DNA from: DATFDN01 sp963756545 | GTDB lineage: Bacteria; Pseudomonadota; Alphaproteobacteria; Acetobacterales; Acetobacteraceae | Length of the DNA stretch: 64,000 nt | Reading direction: 5' to 3' | NCBI GenBank assembly: GCA_963756545.1 | Contig: CAVWNY010000006.1 | Coordinates: 7,854 to 71,853 of the forward strand | Part shown: positions 16,598 to 26,211 of the stretch, piece by piece | Numbering within the stretch: the first letter of the stretch is position 1 | Layout of the letters: the number at the start of each line of letters is the position of its first letter | Position numbers and translations under genes: made by a program | The notes under the pieces: generated by a model | What the model saw: only the letters and a program-made list of their open reading frames with translations | Databases searched by the model: none | Told to the model about the DNA's origin: nothing

Positions 16598-18247
16598 TCA
16601 ACGCCGCTGGTTGAACGGATAGTAGGCCGGAAACTCGCCCACCTGACGCATGTCCACCTCGACCATGCTGAGGCCCTTGTGGGCCAGCGCCTCCCCGACC
16701 GTCGCGCCGAACGCCTCGGCCCGCTCGACCTTCCAGAACGGGATGTCCGACAGCGCGGCGAGCCGGCCGAGGTCGGGGCTTTGCAGGTCGGCGAAGAAGC
16801 GCCGGCCTTGCGTCGTGTCCTGGATGCGCTTGATGACGCCGTAGCCTTGGTCGTTCATCACCACGACGGTCATATCCAGCTTCTCCTGCACCGCGGTCCA
16901 CAGCTCGCCCACGTTCAGGAAGAACCCGCCGTCGCCGGTCAAGACGATGGTCTTGCGCCCGTTCGCCGCCGCCGCCGCGCCGATGCCGAGCTGCAAACCC
17001 TGCCCGATGCCGGCGCCCACCGGATAGACGTTCTGGTGCGGGTCGTAGATCGGGAAGACGCGATTGCCCCAGGTGGTGTTGCTCTGCGTGATGTCGCGCA
17101 CCCAGAGCGCGTCCTTCGCGAGCACGGGGCGCAACTGGTCGGGAAACGAGGCATAGACGCCGAGGCTCGCCAGGAACTCGGCGCGCACGCGCTGCTTCAG
17201 GTCGGCGAACTCGCGCTGATAGTTGGGATCGGGCTTGAACCCGTCATCGAGCCGGCGCAGCAGGCCCGCCAGCGCCAGCCGCGCGTCGCCGCAGACGAAA
17301 TACTGGTTGGCGTAGGTGCGTCCGTTGGCCAGCGGATCGACGTCGATCTGCACGATGTTGGCGGGCAGCTTCAACCCGAACTCGCCGGTTTCCTGACCGC
17401 GCAGCCGCGCGCCGACCGCCAGCATCAGATCGACGCTCTCATAGAACTCCGGAATCCCCGGCATCCCGTTGCCCTGCAGCCCGCCGAGGCTGCGGGGGTC
17501 ATCCTCCGGCACCACGCCCTTGCCCTGGATGGTGTTGACCATGGTGAAGCCCATGTCGAGCAGCCGACGCACCTCCGCTCGGCTTTGCCGCGCCCCCGCG
17601 CCGACCCACAGCATCGGCCGCCGCGCGCGCCGCACGCGCGCGGCGAGTTCGTCCAGCTCCGCGTCGGCCGGGGCGCGAGGGGCGGGTAGGGGCAGGGCGA
17701 AGCCGTCCAGCATCGTGGGGCGCGGGATCGCGGCGCGCTGGATGTCGATCGGAACTTCCACGCTCACCGGCCCCATCGGCGGGGTCAGCGCCTCGGTCGC
17801 GGCGCGGGTCAGGACGCCGAGCGCCTGGTGGGCATTGCGGACCCGATACGCCGCTTTGGAGACGGAGCGCAGCATCCCGAGCTGGTCGTAGGGATCGTGC
17901 ACCGTCCCCACCTCGCGGTCGGCGAATTTCGTCGCGGTGTGGCCGGTGATGTGCAGCACCGGGGAACTGGCGAAGCGCGCCTCGATCAGCCCGCCCACGG
18001 CGTTCGCCGCACCCGGCCCGGTGGAGGAGATGATCACGCCGAGATGGCCCGAGACGCGCGCGTAGCCGTCCGCCATATGCGCGCCGCCCAACTCTCCGCG
18101 CGCCATCATGAAGCGGATCGCGTTGCGCCGGCCGATCGCGTCGAGCATCGGGATATTATGGACCGAGGCGATGCCGAACCCGGTGCTCACGCCGCAGGCC
18201 GACAGGAACTCGGCGACGAGATCGCCCACGGTGTAGTCGCTCGGCAT
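16598..18247 (-). CDS. Thiamine-pyrophosphate enzyme (acetolactate synthase-like)
   Basis: 549 aa from ATG 18247. The three TPP-enzyme domains are visible: N-terminal PYR domain with the catalytic Glu in MMARGELGGAHMADGYARVS, central domain GAGARQSRAEVRRLLDMG, and C-terminal PP domain with GDGGFFLNVGELWTAV leading to VMNDQGYG, the Mg-TPP motif. Related to benzoylformate decarboxylase/acetolactate synthase catalytic subunits, with no regulatory subunit nearby. Probably a 2-oxo-acid decarboxylase. The racemase-like gene lies 71 bp upstream on the same strand. Confidence 0.86.
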   Translation of the reverse strand: MPSDYTVGDLVAEFLSACGVSTGFGIASVHNIPMLDAIGRRNAIRFMMARGELGGAHMADGYARVSGHLGVIISSTGPGAANAVGGLIEARFASSPVLHITGHTATKFADREVGTVHDPYDQLGMLRSVSKAAYRVRNAHQALGVLTRAATEALTPPMGPVSVEVPIDIQRAAIPRPTMLDGFALPLPAPRAPADAELDELAARVRRARRPMLWVGAGARQSRAEVRRLLDMGFTMVNTIQGKGVVPEDDPRSLGGLQGNGMPGIPEFYESVDLMLAVGARLRGQETGEFGLKLPANIVQIDVDPLANGRTYANQYFVCGDARLALAGLLRRLDDGFKPDPNYQREFADLKQRVRAEFLASLGVYASFPDQLRPVLAKDALWVRDITQSNTTWGNRVFPIYDPHQNVYPVGAGIGQGLQLGIGAAAAANGRKTIVLTGDGGFFLNVGELWTAVQEKLDMTVVVMNDQGYGVIKRIQDTTQGRRFFADLQSPDLGRLAALSDIPFWKVERAEAFGATVGEALAHKGLSMVEVDMRQVGEFPAYYPFNQRR

Positions 18248-18318
18248 GACACTCCTCCGGTCTCGATGGCGACGGAGTCTCCGGCACGGCACCAGGGGCG
18301 TCAATGCCGAGGGGCAGC

Positions 18319-19071
18319 TCAGGCGTCGCGCCTCCACGTTCTGGGGCGCAGACCCGCATGGAACCAACTGATCATCGAGTAGATGTCGTAGACCGGCACA
18401 TCCAGCGCCTCGCGCAGCTTCGCCGCGTACGGCGGCATGTTGGTGCATTCCAGCACCACCGCGCCGATCTCGCGGTGTCGCGCCAACAGATCGCGCCCAG
18501 CGTCCAGGATGTCCTGCTCGGCGAGGCCGACGTCCAGGTCGTCCGCCTCGGCCTTGATCAGCACGCGGAAGAACTCCCGGCCGCCCTCGGTTCCGACCAC
18601 GGGCGTGTCCGCCGGCACCCCGGCCGCGGCGAGATGCGCTTGCGTCAGCGTCGCGCGACTGACCGTGAGCAAGCCGACGCGCCTGCCGGGCGGAAGCGTC
18701 GCCTGCACCCACGGCACCTGCATGAGCGACGAGGTCGCGACCGGCACGCCCACATGGGCGGCGATCTCGTGCTGGAACAGCGACAAAAAGCCGCAGTTGG
18801 TGGTGATCGCCTCCGCCCCCTGCCGAACCAGGTCGGCCGCCGCGTCCAGGAAGGCGGGCAGCAGGCCGGCGGCGCCCTCCAGCACCACGCGCTCCGGGCT
18901 CGCGCCCGGCACCACGCGGTAGAGAACCGGGAACGGCCACGTAGTCGCGTTCCCCATATCCCCGGGGATGCGCGGGAACCGCGCTTCCAGCATCAGGATG
19001 CCCAATGGTGCGCCATAGACGGCCTTGCCGCCACGGGCGATGCGGGAACGCGTGTCGGTCATGCGCGGCAT
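18319..19071 (-). CDS. Aspartate/glutamate racemase-superfamily protein
   Basis: 250 aa from ATG 19071 (an ATG at 19062 is possible). The two catalytic cysteines of the Asp/Glu/hydantoin racemase fold are in AITTNCGFLSLFQHEIAA and VVLECTNMPPYAAKLRE. PLGILMLEARFPRIPGDMGN is the N-terminal strand. Could be a racemase or decarboxylase of an amino or dicarboxylic acid. Probably co-transcribed with the TPP enzyme downstream. Confidence 0.82.
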   Translation of the reverse strand: MPRMTDTRSRIARGGKAVYGAPLGILMLEARFPRIPGDMGNATTWPFPVLYRVVPGASPERVVLEGAAGLLPAFLDAAADLVRQGAEAITTNCGFLSLFQHEIAAHVGVPVATSSLMQVPWVQATLPPGRRVGLLTVSRATLTQAHLAAAGVPADTPVVGTEGGREFFRVLIKAEADDLDVGLAEQDILDAGRDLLARHREIGAVVLECTNMPPYAAKLREALDVPVYDIYSMISWFHAGLRPRTWRRDA

Positions 19072-19216
19072 TCCGTCGTTCCATCGGATGTCAGGACCTC
19101 GGGCAACGTGGGTCAAGAACCGAGACGACGCCCGCGTTGACTCTAGAAATGCCTTCCCATCATATTTGCCGCGATCAGCGCGCATAGGTCATCGCGTGCA
19201 ATGAAGGAGGGGGGAC

Positions 19217-20476
19217 GTGAGGACAGGGCTGAGCAAGTCGCGCGGCGCGCTCGCCGCGCTGCTCGCAGCCGGCGCGCTGGCGCTCGGGATGGCGAGCGCC
19301 GGGGCCGCGACGGTGGGCCCGGTCACCGATCCGATCGGTGTGGTTCGGGTGCCCAAGGGAGCGCCCATCGTGATCGGCGGCTACTGGGTTCTGTCGGGCG
19401 CGGACACCGCGCTCGGACTCGACGAGAAGCGCGGCGTCGAGATCGCGATCAAGGATGTGGGCGACAAGTTGCTCGGCCACCCGATCAAGCTCGACGCCGA
19501 GGACGACACGTGCAGCGCCGAGGGCGGCCAGACCGCCGCCACCAAGCTCGCCGCCACGCCGAACATGGTGATCGCGCTGGGTCCCGCCTGCTCGTCGGCC
19601 GCCACCCCCGGAGCGCCGATCCTCTGGCAAGCCGGCATCGTCGATATCTGCACCGCCTGCACCGCGCCGGCGCTGACCGCGCCCGATCGCAAGCCGGAGT
19701 ACGATGGCTTTGCCCGGACCGTGTTCAGCGACAGCGAGCAGGGCCAGGCGGACGCCACGTATCTGTTCAAGGTGGCGGGCGCGAAGACCGCTGTGACGAT
19801 CCACGACGGCAGTCCGTACGCGCAGCAACTCGCCACGGTGATGGCGAACAACTTCGAGCAGATGGGCGGCAAAGTGCTGTCGCGCGAGGCGGTCGCGCCC
19901 ACCGACGTCGATATGCACCCAGTGCTGACGCGCATCGCCAGCGAGAAGCCGGACGTGATCTACATGCCGATCTTCGTTGCCGCCGCAGCGCAGGTTCTTC
20001 GCCAGTCAAAGGAGGTGCCGGGCCTCGAGCACACGATCATCATGGGCGGCGCGTCGCTGCTCTCGCCTGACTTCATCGAGGCGGCCGGCCCTGCCGTGGT
20101 CGGCTTCCGGATCGGCTATCCGGACATCTCCCCGGAATCGATGGGCAAGGGCTATCCGAACTTCGTCGCCGAATATACCAAGGCGTATGGCGAGGCACCG
20201 ATTTCCGGCTTCCACGCCAATGCCTACGACGGCGCGATGCTGGCGTTCAAGGCGATCCAGGCGGTGGCCAAGACCGACGCGAACGGCAACCTCTATATCG
20301 GCAAGAAGGCGCTGCGCGACGCGGTGTTCGGCACCAAGTTCGAAGGCATCAGCGGCCCGATCTCCTGCGACAAGTACGGCGAATGCTCGCGGTTCAAGCC
20401 ATCCGTGCTGGAATTTACCTCCGCCGACCCGAAGACGTTCAAGGTCGGCACGAACCCGAAAAAGATATGGCCCTGA
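19217..20476 (+). CDS. livK: Branched-chain-type ABC transporter substrate-binding protein
   Basis: 419 aa from GTG 19217 behind a strong AAGGAGG. A Sec signal peptide covers about residues 1-30 (LAALLAAGALALGMASAGAA). The rest is a LivJ/K type I periplasmic binding fold (IVIGGYWVLSGADTALGLDE; DDTCSAEGGQTAATKLA; PIFVAAAAQVLRQ). First gene of the liv operon. Cysteines at several positions (DTCSAE, CTACTAP, SCDKYGECSRF) may form disulfides. Ligand unknown. Confidence 0.9.
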   Translation: MRTGLSKSRGALAALLAAGALALGMASAGAATVGPVTDPIGVVRVPKGAPIVIGGYWVLSGADTALGLDEKRGVEIAIKDVGDKLLGHPIKLDAEDDTCSAEGGQTAATKLAATPNMVIALGPACSSAATPGAPILWQAGIVDICTACTAPALTAPDRKPEYDGFARTVFSDSEQGQADATYLFKVAGAKTAVTIHDGSPYAQQLATVMANNFEQMGGKVLSREAVAPTDVDMHPVLTRIASEKPDVIYMPIFVAAAAQVLRQSKEVPGLEHTIIMGGASLLSPDFIEAAGPAVVGFRIGYPDISPESMGKGYPNFVAEYTKAYGEAPISGFHANAYDGAMLAFKAIQAVAKTDANGNLYIGKKALRDAVFGTKFEGISGPISCDKYGECSRFKPSVLEFTSADPKTFKVGTNPKKIWP

Positions 20477-20480
20477 GAGC

Positions 20481-21581
20481 TTGGGAGTAACATCGGCTTC
20501 GACGGCGCGCGCTCGCGAGCCCTGGCTTGCCGCCCTGGCGCGCGCCAACGCCGTCGACGTCGTCCTCTGGGCGCTCAGGATCGGCGTGCTGGGCGTGGTG
20601 GTGGGCGGCACCATCGGCTCGCTGATCAAGGATCGCTACACCGCCGCCCAGTGGTTCGACTTCGTCGTGTTCGGCCTGACCATCGGCAGCATCTACGCGC
20701 AGATCGCGCTCGGCTACACCATGGTCTACGGCGTGCTGCGGCTGATCAACTTCGCCCACGGCGACATCATGATGTGCGGCGCCTTCGCCGGGTTCTTCGT
20801 TGCCCGCCCGCTCGCCGCGTCGGGCTTCCTCGAAAGCGATCCCGTGCTGGGCGTGGCCGCGATCCTCACGGGCGCGATGGCGGTTTCGACCGGCATCGCG
20901 CTGCTGACCGAACGCCTCGCCTACCGCCCGTTCCGCCGCGTGCAGGGATTGGCACCGCTGATCTGCGCCATCGGCGTGTCCTTCTTCCTGGAGCAGAGCT
21001 TCCGGGGGATGTTCGGCTCGGCCGTGAAGGCCTATCCGACTCCGCGCTGGCAGGGCGAGGCGTTCCATTTCGCCGGTTTCACCCTGCCGCGCATCGATGT
21101 GCTGGTGATCGGGTTGGCGCTGGTGTTCATGGCCGGCCTCTACGGGATCGTCCAGCGCACCCGCATGGGCACCGCCATGCGCGCCGTCTCCGAAGACCCC
21201 GAGGCCGCGGCGCTGATGGGCATCGACGTGGACAAGGTAGTGGTCTTCACCTTCCTCCTCGGCGGCGCGATGGCCGGGATCGCCGGCGTGTTCTATGCCT
21301 TCCTCTACAAGCAGGTGTTCTTCTTCATGGGCTTCACGCCCGGCATCAAGGCGTTCGGCGCCGCCGTTCTGGGCGGCATCGGCAGCATTCCCGGCGCCAT
21401 GCTGGGCGGCTTCTTCCTGGGCCTGGTCGAATCGGTCGGGCCGGCGCTGTTCCTGGACGGCCTCGGCATCCCCGCCCCCTACCAGTTGCGCGACCTGATC
21501 GCCTTCACGCTGCTGATCATGGTGCTGATCTTCCGCCCGCAGGGCCTGCTCGGCGAGCGAATGGCGAAGAAGCGGGCCTAA
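20481..21581 (+). CDS. livH: ABC permease LivH-type
   Basis: 366 aa if started at TTG 20481, 4 bp after the binding-protein stop; no in-frame ATG exists before the conserved core, so the start is uncertain. GLTIGSIYAQIALGYTMVYG, LRLINFAHGDIMM, TRMGTAMRAVSEDPEAAALM and FGAAVLGGIGSIPGAMLGG are classic LivH. About eight to nine membrane helices. The N-terminal extension of some 50 residues adds one helix (VDVVLWALRIGVLGVVVGG). Confidence 0.9.
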   Translation: MGVTSASTARAREPWLAALARANAVDVVLWALRIGVLGVVVGGTIGSLIKDRYTAAQWFDFVVFGLTIGSIYAQIALGYTMVYGVLRLINFAHGDIMMCGAFAGFFVARPLAASGFLESDPVLGVAAILTGAMAVSTGIALLTERLAYRPFRRVQGLAPLICAIGVSFFLEQSFRGMFGSAVKAYPTPRWQGEAFHFAGFTLPRIDVLVIGLALVFMAGLYGIVQRTRMGTAMRAVSEDPEAAALMGIDVDKVVVFTFLLGGAMAGIAGVFYAFLYKQVFFFMGFTPGIKAFGAAVLGGIGSIPGAMLGGFFLGLVESVGPALFLDGLGIPAPYQLRDLIAFTLLIMVLIFRPQGLLGERMAKKRA

Positions 21582-21586
21582 GCCAG

Positions 21587-23257
21587 ATGCTGCGAACGGC
21601 CTCGTCGCGCGGGCTGCTGTTCGGGGTAATCGGCGTCTACCTCGCCGCCGTCGGCGTGCTGCTGATGCTGCACAACCGCTGGATCGTGATCGGCACGCTC
21701 AGTCTGGGGCAGGCCACGCTAGTGCTGCTGGGAATCGGGGCCGGTGTGGCGGCGGCGCGCGGGATGCCGCAACGCGGCGCGCGGCTCGGCGCCGGAGCGC
21801 TGGCCGGGCTCGTCGCCGGCCTGTGCGTGGCCGCGCTCGCCGTGCTGATCGCGCTGGTGCCGCTGCGCTCGATCTTCATAGCGCTGTCGCCGGACCTGCT
21901 GGCAATGCTGACCGCCGGACTTGGCCTGCGGCGAGGGGTCGCGCTGCTGCTCGGCACGGGCCTGATCGCCGGCCTGCTCGGGGCGGCGCTCCGGGTCAGC
22001 CCGGCGGCGATCCGTCGCGCGCTGATCGCCGGGGCGGCCGCGGTGGTGATCGCCGGCGTGTTCCAGGAGCTGATCCAACTGATCCTGCAATACGAGGGCA
22101 TCGTCGGCGCGATCCGCGATTTCCTCTATACCTGGGAAGGATTGACGCCGAAGGGCGCGGCCACGGTCTTCCTCGCGGCCGTCGCCTGCGAGCTTGCGTG
22201 GGCGGGCACCGCGGGGCGGCGGCCGGCGCCGGCGAACGATCGACAGCGGCGGCGCCAGCGCATGATCCGCGCCGGCGCGGCGCTGCTCGCGCTCGCAATT
22301 CTGCCGGCACTCGCGGGCGCCTATATCGGCCAGGTGCTGATGCTGGTCGGGCTCTACATCCTGATGGGGATGGGCCTCAACCTGGAGGTCGGGCTCGCCG
22401 GGCTGCTCGACCTCGGTTTCGTGGCGTTCTTCGCGGTGGGGGCCTACAGCATGGCGCTGCTCACCGCCGACAGCCCGCACGCGCTGATGCATCTGTCGTT
22501 CTGGGCGGCGATGCCGATTTCGGTGCTGCTTGCCGTCCTGGTCGGCGTGGTGTTCGGTCTCCCGGTCCTGGGTGTACGCGGCGACTATCTCGCGGTCGCG
22601 ACGATGGGCCTGGGCGAGATCGTTCGCGTGCTCGTGCTGTCGGACTTCGCCGCCCCGCTGCTCGGCGGCGCCCAGGGCATATTGCAGATCCCCAAGCCGC
22701 GGCTGGCCGGCGTGATCCTCGCCAGCCCGGTACAGCTTTTCTACCTCACGCTGATCGCCTCCGCCCTCGCCGCCTTCGTCGCCTGGCGGCTGGAAAGCTC
22801 GCGCCTCGGCCGCGCCTGGACCGCGCTGCGCGACGACGAGGACGTGGCGCAGGCGCTGGGGATTAACCTGGTGCGCTCCAAGCTGATGGCTTATGGGCTC
22901 GGCGCTGCGTTCGCCGGGCTCGCCGGCGCGATCTTCGCGGTGATGCTCACCTCGGTCTATCCGTCGAGCTTCCAGCTCCTGGTCTCGATCAACGTGCTGG
23001 CGCTGATCATCGTCGGCGGCATGGGCAGCTTGCCGGGCGTGGTGCTGGGGTCGGTCGCGCTGATCGGCCTGCCGGAATTGCTGCGGGAGTTCGGCGAGTA
23101 CCGCTACCTGTTTTACGGCGCGGCGCTGATCGTGATGATGCGCTGGCGTCCGGAGGGGCTGTGGCCGTCCGAGGTGCGTCGGCGCGAGCTGCACGACGCC
23201 GACGAGGCGGCGGTGGTGGACGAGGGCGCCGATCTGCTGCCGGCGAGGCTGCGGTGA
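21587..23257 (+). CDS. livM: ABC permease LivM-type with long N-terminal membrane extension
   Basis: 556 aa. The conserved LivM core begins near residue 240 (GLYILMGMGLNLEVGLAGLL) and includes LGVRGDYLAVATMGLGEIVR, SRLGRAWTALRDDEDVAQA and GGMGSLPGVVLGS. Before it lie about 220 residues with several extra hydrophobic segments, longer than the usual LivM extension. ATG is 6 bp after livH; it overlaps livG by 4 bp. Confidence 0.9.
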   Translation: MLRTASSRGLLFGVIGVYLAAVGVLLMLHNRWIVIGTLSLGQATLVLLGIGAGVAAARGMPQRGARLGAGALAGLVAGLCVAALAVLIALVPLRSIFIALSPDLLAMLTAGLGLRRGVALLLGTGLIAGLLGAALRVSPAAIRRALIAGAAAVVIAGVFQELIQLILQYEGIVGAIRDFLYTWEGLTPKGAATVFLAAVACELAWAGTAGRRPAPANDRQRRRQRMIRAGAALLALAILPALAGAYIGQVLMLVGLYILMGMGLNLEVGLAGLLDLGFVAFFAVGAYSMALLTADSPHALMHLSFWAAMPISVLLAVLVGVVFGLPVLGVRGDYLAVATMGLGEIVRVLVLSDFAAPLLGGAQGILQIPKPRLAGVILASPVQLFYLTLIASALAAFVAWRLESSRLGRAWTALRDDEDVAQALGINLVRSKLMAYGLGAAFAGLAGAIFAVMLTSVYPSSFQLLVSINVLALIIVGGMGSLPGVVLGSVALIGLPELLREFGEYRYLFYGAALIVMMRWRPEGLWPSEVRRRELHDADEAAVVDEGADLLPARLR

Positions 23258-24060
23258 CGATCCTCGCCTGCCGGGCCATGACGATGCGCTTCGGCGGGCT
23301 GACCGCGATCTCCGCGCTCGACCTGGCGGTGGCGGAGGGCACCATCCACAGCATCATCGGCCCGAACGGCGCCGGCAAGACGACGGTGTTCAACTGCATC
23401 ACCCAGAACATCCGCCCGAGCGCGGGCGAGGTGTGGTTCGGCCCGCATCGCATCAACGGGCTGACTCCCGATCGCGTGGCTGCGGCCGGGATCAGCCGCA
23501 CCTATCAGAACATCCGCCTGTTCCGGAACATCAGCGCGATCGAGAACCTGCTGGTCGGGATGCACCTGCATCTGCACTCGAACTGGTGGGGCGCCGTGCT
23601 GAACACGGCTGCGACGCGCGCCGACGAGGCGCGGGCCCACGCCGAGGCGACGCGGCTCCTGGGTTTCGTCGGCCTGCGCGGCCGTGGCGACACCCTGGCG
23701 CGGAACCTGCCATACGGCCAGCAGCGTCGGCTGGAGATCGGCCGCGCGCTCGCGACCCAACCGAAGCTGCTGCTGCTCGACGAGCCGACCGCGGGCATGA
23801 ACCCGCACGAGACCACCGAGATGATGCGCTTCATCGAGGAGGTGCGGGCGCGCTTCGCCATCACCATCCTCCTGATCGAGCACCAGATGCGCGTCGTCAT
23901 GTCGATGTCCGATCGCGTGACCGTGCTCGACCACGGCACGAAGATCGCCGAGGGACCGCCTTCGGAAGTGCAGCGGAACCCGGCGGTGATCGAGGCCTAT
24001 CTCGGCGTGAAGGCGAAGGCCGCCGACGCCGCGATCGCGCTGGCGCCGGGAACGCCGTGA
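23254..24060 (+). CDS. livG: ABC ATP-binding protein LivG-type
   Basis: 268 aa from a GTG overlapping the livM stop. Walker A GPNGAGKTT, YGQQRRLEIGRALA signature, LLLLDEPTAGMNPHET Walker B and LIEHQMRVVMSMSDRV, all LivG-specific. TYQNIRLFRNISAIENLLVG is the diagnostic Q-loop stretch. Energises uptake with LivF. Confidence 0.93.
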   Translation: MTILACRAMTMRFGGLTAISALDLAVAEGTIHSIIGPNGAGKTTVFNCITQNIRPSAGEVWFGPHRINGLTPDRVAAAGISRTYQNIRLFRNISAIENLLVGMHLHLHSNWWGAVLNTAATRADEARAHAEATRLLGFVGLRGRGDTLARNLPYGQQRRLEIGRALATQPKLLLLDEPTAGMNPHETTEMMRFIEEVRARFAITILLIEHQMRVVMSMSDRVTVLDHGTKIAEGPPSEVQRNPAVIEAYLGVKAKAADAAIALAPGTP

Positions 24061-24767
24061 TGGCGCTGCTCGAAATCGAGGCGATCCATGTCTTCTACGA
24101 CAAGATCGAGGCGCTGAAGGGGGTTTCCCTGGTGGTCGACGAGGGTCGGATCGTCACGCTGGTCGGCGGCAACGGCGCCGGCAAATCGACCACGCTGCGC
24201 GCGATCAGCGGCCTGCTACACCCGCGCATGGGCGAAATCCGCTACGCCGGACAGCCGCTTGCCGGCCTCGGCGCGCATGTGATCGCGACGATGGGGCTGG
24301 TGCAGGTGCCGGAGGGACGGCGGATATTCGGCCGGCTGACGGTCGAGGAGAACCTCGCCATGGGCGCGTTTCCCCGCCGCGACCGCTCCGGCGTCGCCGC
24401 CGACCGGGAGCGTCTGATGGCGCTGTTTCCGCGCCTGCGCGAGCGGTTGCGCCAGGTGGCGGGCACGCTCTCGGGGGGCGAGCAGCAAATGGTGGCGATG
24501 GCGCGCGCGCTGATGGCCCGCCCGCGCGTGCTGCTGATGGACGAGCCGAGCATGGGCCTCGCGCCGATGGTGATCGAGCAGGTGTTCGAGACGATCCGCA
24601 CGATCAATGCGCAGGGGGTGACGGTGCTGCTGGTCGAGCAGAACGCCCTGATGGCGCTGTCGATCGCCGATACCGGCTACGTCCTGGAGAGCGGTCGGGT
24701 GATGCTGAGCGGGCGGGCGCGCGAGCTGCTGCATGACGAACGGGTGCAGGCGGCGTATTTGGGGTGA
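24060..24767 (+). CDS. livF: ABC ATP-binding protein LivF-type
   Basis: 235 aa; TGATG overlap with livG. GGNGAGKSTTLRAISGLL is Walker A, LVQVPEGRRIFGRLTVEENL the LivF Q-loop region, LSGGEQQMVAMARALM the signature and LLMDEPSMGLAPM Walker B. Completes the five-gene liv set. The next gene (DadA-like oxidase) starts 19 bp on, in the same transcript. Confidence 0.93.
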   Translation: MALLEIEAIHVFYDKIEALKGVSLVVDEGRIVTLVGGNGAGKSTTLRAISGLLHPRMGEIRYAGQPLAGLGAHVIATMGLVQVPEGRRIFGRLTVEENLAMGAFPRRDRSGVAADRERLMALFPRLRERLRQVAGTLSGGEQQMVAMARALMARPRVLLMDEPSMGLAPMVIEQVFETIRTINAQGVTVLLVEQNALMALSIADTGYVLESGRVMLSGRARELLHDERVQAAYLG

Positions 24768-24786
24768 TGGAGAGGGAGGGGCGCGG

Positions 24787-26028
24787 ATGCGCGTTCTCGT
24801 CATGGGCGGCGGCGTGGTCGGGGTCACCACCGCCTACCAGCTCCAACGGGACGGCCACGAGGTCGTGCTGATCGAGCGCAACGCCGAGGTCGCGGCCGAG
24901 ACGAGCTGGGGCAATGCCGGCATGATCGCGCCGGGGCACTCCTTCGTCTGGTCTTCCCCCAAGGCGCCGGCGATCTTGCTGAAGTCGCTGGTGCGGGCGG
25001 ACCAGGCGCTGCGCTTCCGGCCATCGGCCGATCCGCGCCTCTGGCTCTGGTCGGCCCGGTTCCTGGCGCAATGCACGCAACGGCGGGCAGCGGCCAACAC
25101 ACTTCGGAAACACCGCATCGCCACCTATTCGCAGCACATCCTGCACGAGACGCTGGCCGAGGAGACGATCGAATACGGCCGGAATGACCGCGGCATCCTT
25201 TATTTTTATCGTAGCGCGGAATCCTTCGAGCATGGCGTCGCGCATATGCGCATTCTCGCCGAGGACGGCCAGGAAATTCGTGTGCTGGACCGCGACCAGG
25301 TCATCGCGCTCGAACCCTCCCTTGCCCCGGCGCGGGAGAAGATCGCAGGCGGCATCTATTGTCCGACGGACGAGACCGGCGACTGCAATCGCTTCACCCG
25401 CGCGCTGGCCGGCATCTGCGCCGGGCGCGGCGCGGAATTCCGCACCGGCACGGGGGTGGACGCGATCGAGGCGGAAGGCGATCGCGTCACCGGCGCGCGC
25501 TGCGGCGCGGAGCGCGTCGTCGCGGATGCCTACGTTCTGGCGCTCGGCAACCAGAGTCCGATCCTCGCGCGGCGGATCGGCATCGATCTGCCGATCTACC
25601 CGGTCAAGGGCTACTCGCTGACAATTCCCATAGGCAACCATCGCGCTGCGCCGACGATCGGGGCGATAGACGAGGATAATCTCGTCGCCATCACCAGCTT
25701 CGGCGACCGTATGCGCGTGACCGCGACCGCCGAGATCGCCGGCTACGACACCCGCCACAAGCCCGCCGACTTCGCCTTTATGGGTGGGGTGGCGCGCGAA
25801 CTCTATCCCGACGGCGCCGATTACGACCGCGCCGAGATGTGGGCCGGATTGCGGCCGATGACGCCGACCAACCTCCCGGCGCTGGGACGCGGCCGCTACC
25901 GGAACCTTTGGATCAACAGCGGCCACGGGCATATCGGCTGGACCATGTCGCACGGCACCGCGCGGATCACCGCCGATCTGATCGCGGGGCGGGAGCCGGC
26001 GCTGCCGGCGACCGGCCTGGCGGTTTGA
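24787..26028 (+). CDS. dadA: D-amino-acid dehydrogenase (DadA-like) FAD enzyme
   Basis: 413 aa. N-terminal dinucleotide fold VLVMGGGVVGVTTAYQLQRD, then ETSWGNAGMIAPGHSFVWSS, a DadA hallmark. PTDETGDCNRFTRALAGIC, YPVKGYSLTIPI and the end WINSGHGHIGWTMSHGTAR also match. DadA oxidises D-amino acids (or related imino acids) into the quinone pool. Position directly after livF suggests it acts on what the transporter imports. Possibly specific for a cyclic or N-alkyl amino acid. Confidence 0.87.
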   Translation: MRVLVMGGGVVGVTTAYQLQRDGHEVVLIERNAEVAAETSWGNAGMIAPGHSFVWSSPKAPAILLKSLVRADQALRFRPSADPRLWLWSARFLAQCTQRRAAANTLRKHRIATYSQHILHETLAEETIEYGRNDRGILYFYRSAESFEHGVAHMRILAEDGQEIRVLDRDQVIALEPSLAPAREKIAGGIYCPTDETGDCNRFTRALAGICAGRGAEFRTGTGVDAIEAEGDRVTGARCGAERVVADAYVLALGNQSPILARRIGIDLPIYPVKGYSLTIPIGNHRAAPTIGAIDEDNLVAITSFGDRMRVTATAEIAGYDTRHKPADFAFMGGVARELYPDGADYDRAEMWAGLRPMTPTNLPALGRGRYRNLWINSGHGHIGWTMSHGTARITADLIAGREPALPATGLAV

Positions 26029-26061
26029 AATCAGTTGGCTGACTATTGAGCCATCGCGCTG

Positions 26062-26159
26062 GACCCCTCCCCCCAACCCCCTCCCGCAAGGGGAGGGGGA
26101 GTAGAGCGCGCAGCACTTACTTCTCCCCTCCCCTTGCGGGAGGGGTTGGGGGAGGGGTC
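26062..26159. repeat. Inverted pair of the G/C-run palindrome
   Basis: Left arm (about 26062-26101) and right arm (26122-26159) are mutual reverse complements around a 20-bp spacer; each arm is itself a hairpin of the unit at 14408-14443. Lies between the dadA-like and EutA-like genes; it would give a very stable stem in RNA and may separate their expression. Confidence 0.75.
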
Positions 26160-26211
26160 GGAGCGCGGGACGGACGGGCAGGGCGGCTGACATGAAACGA
26201 GGACATCCGCC

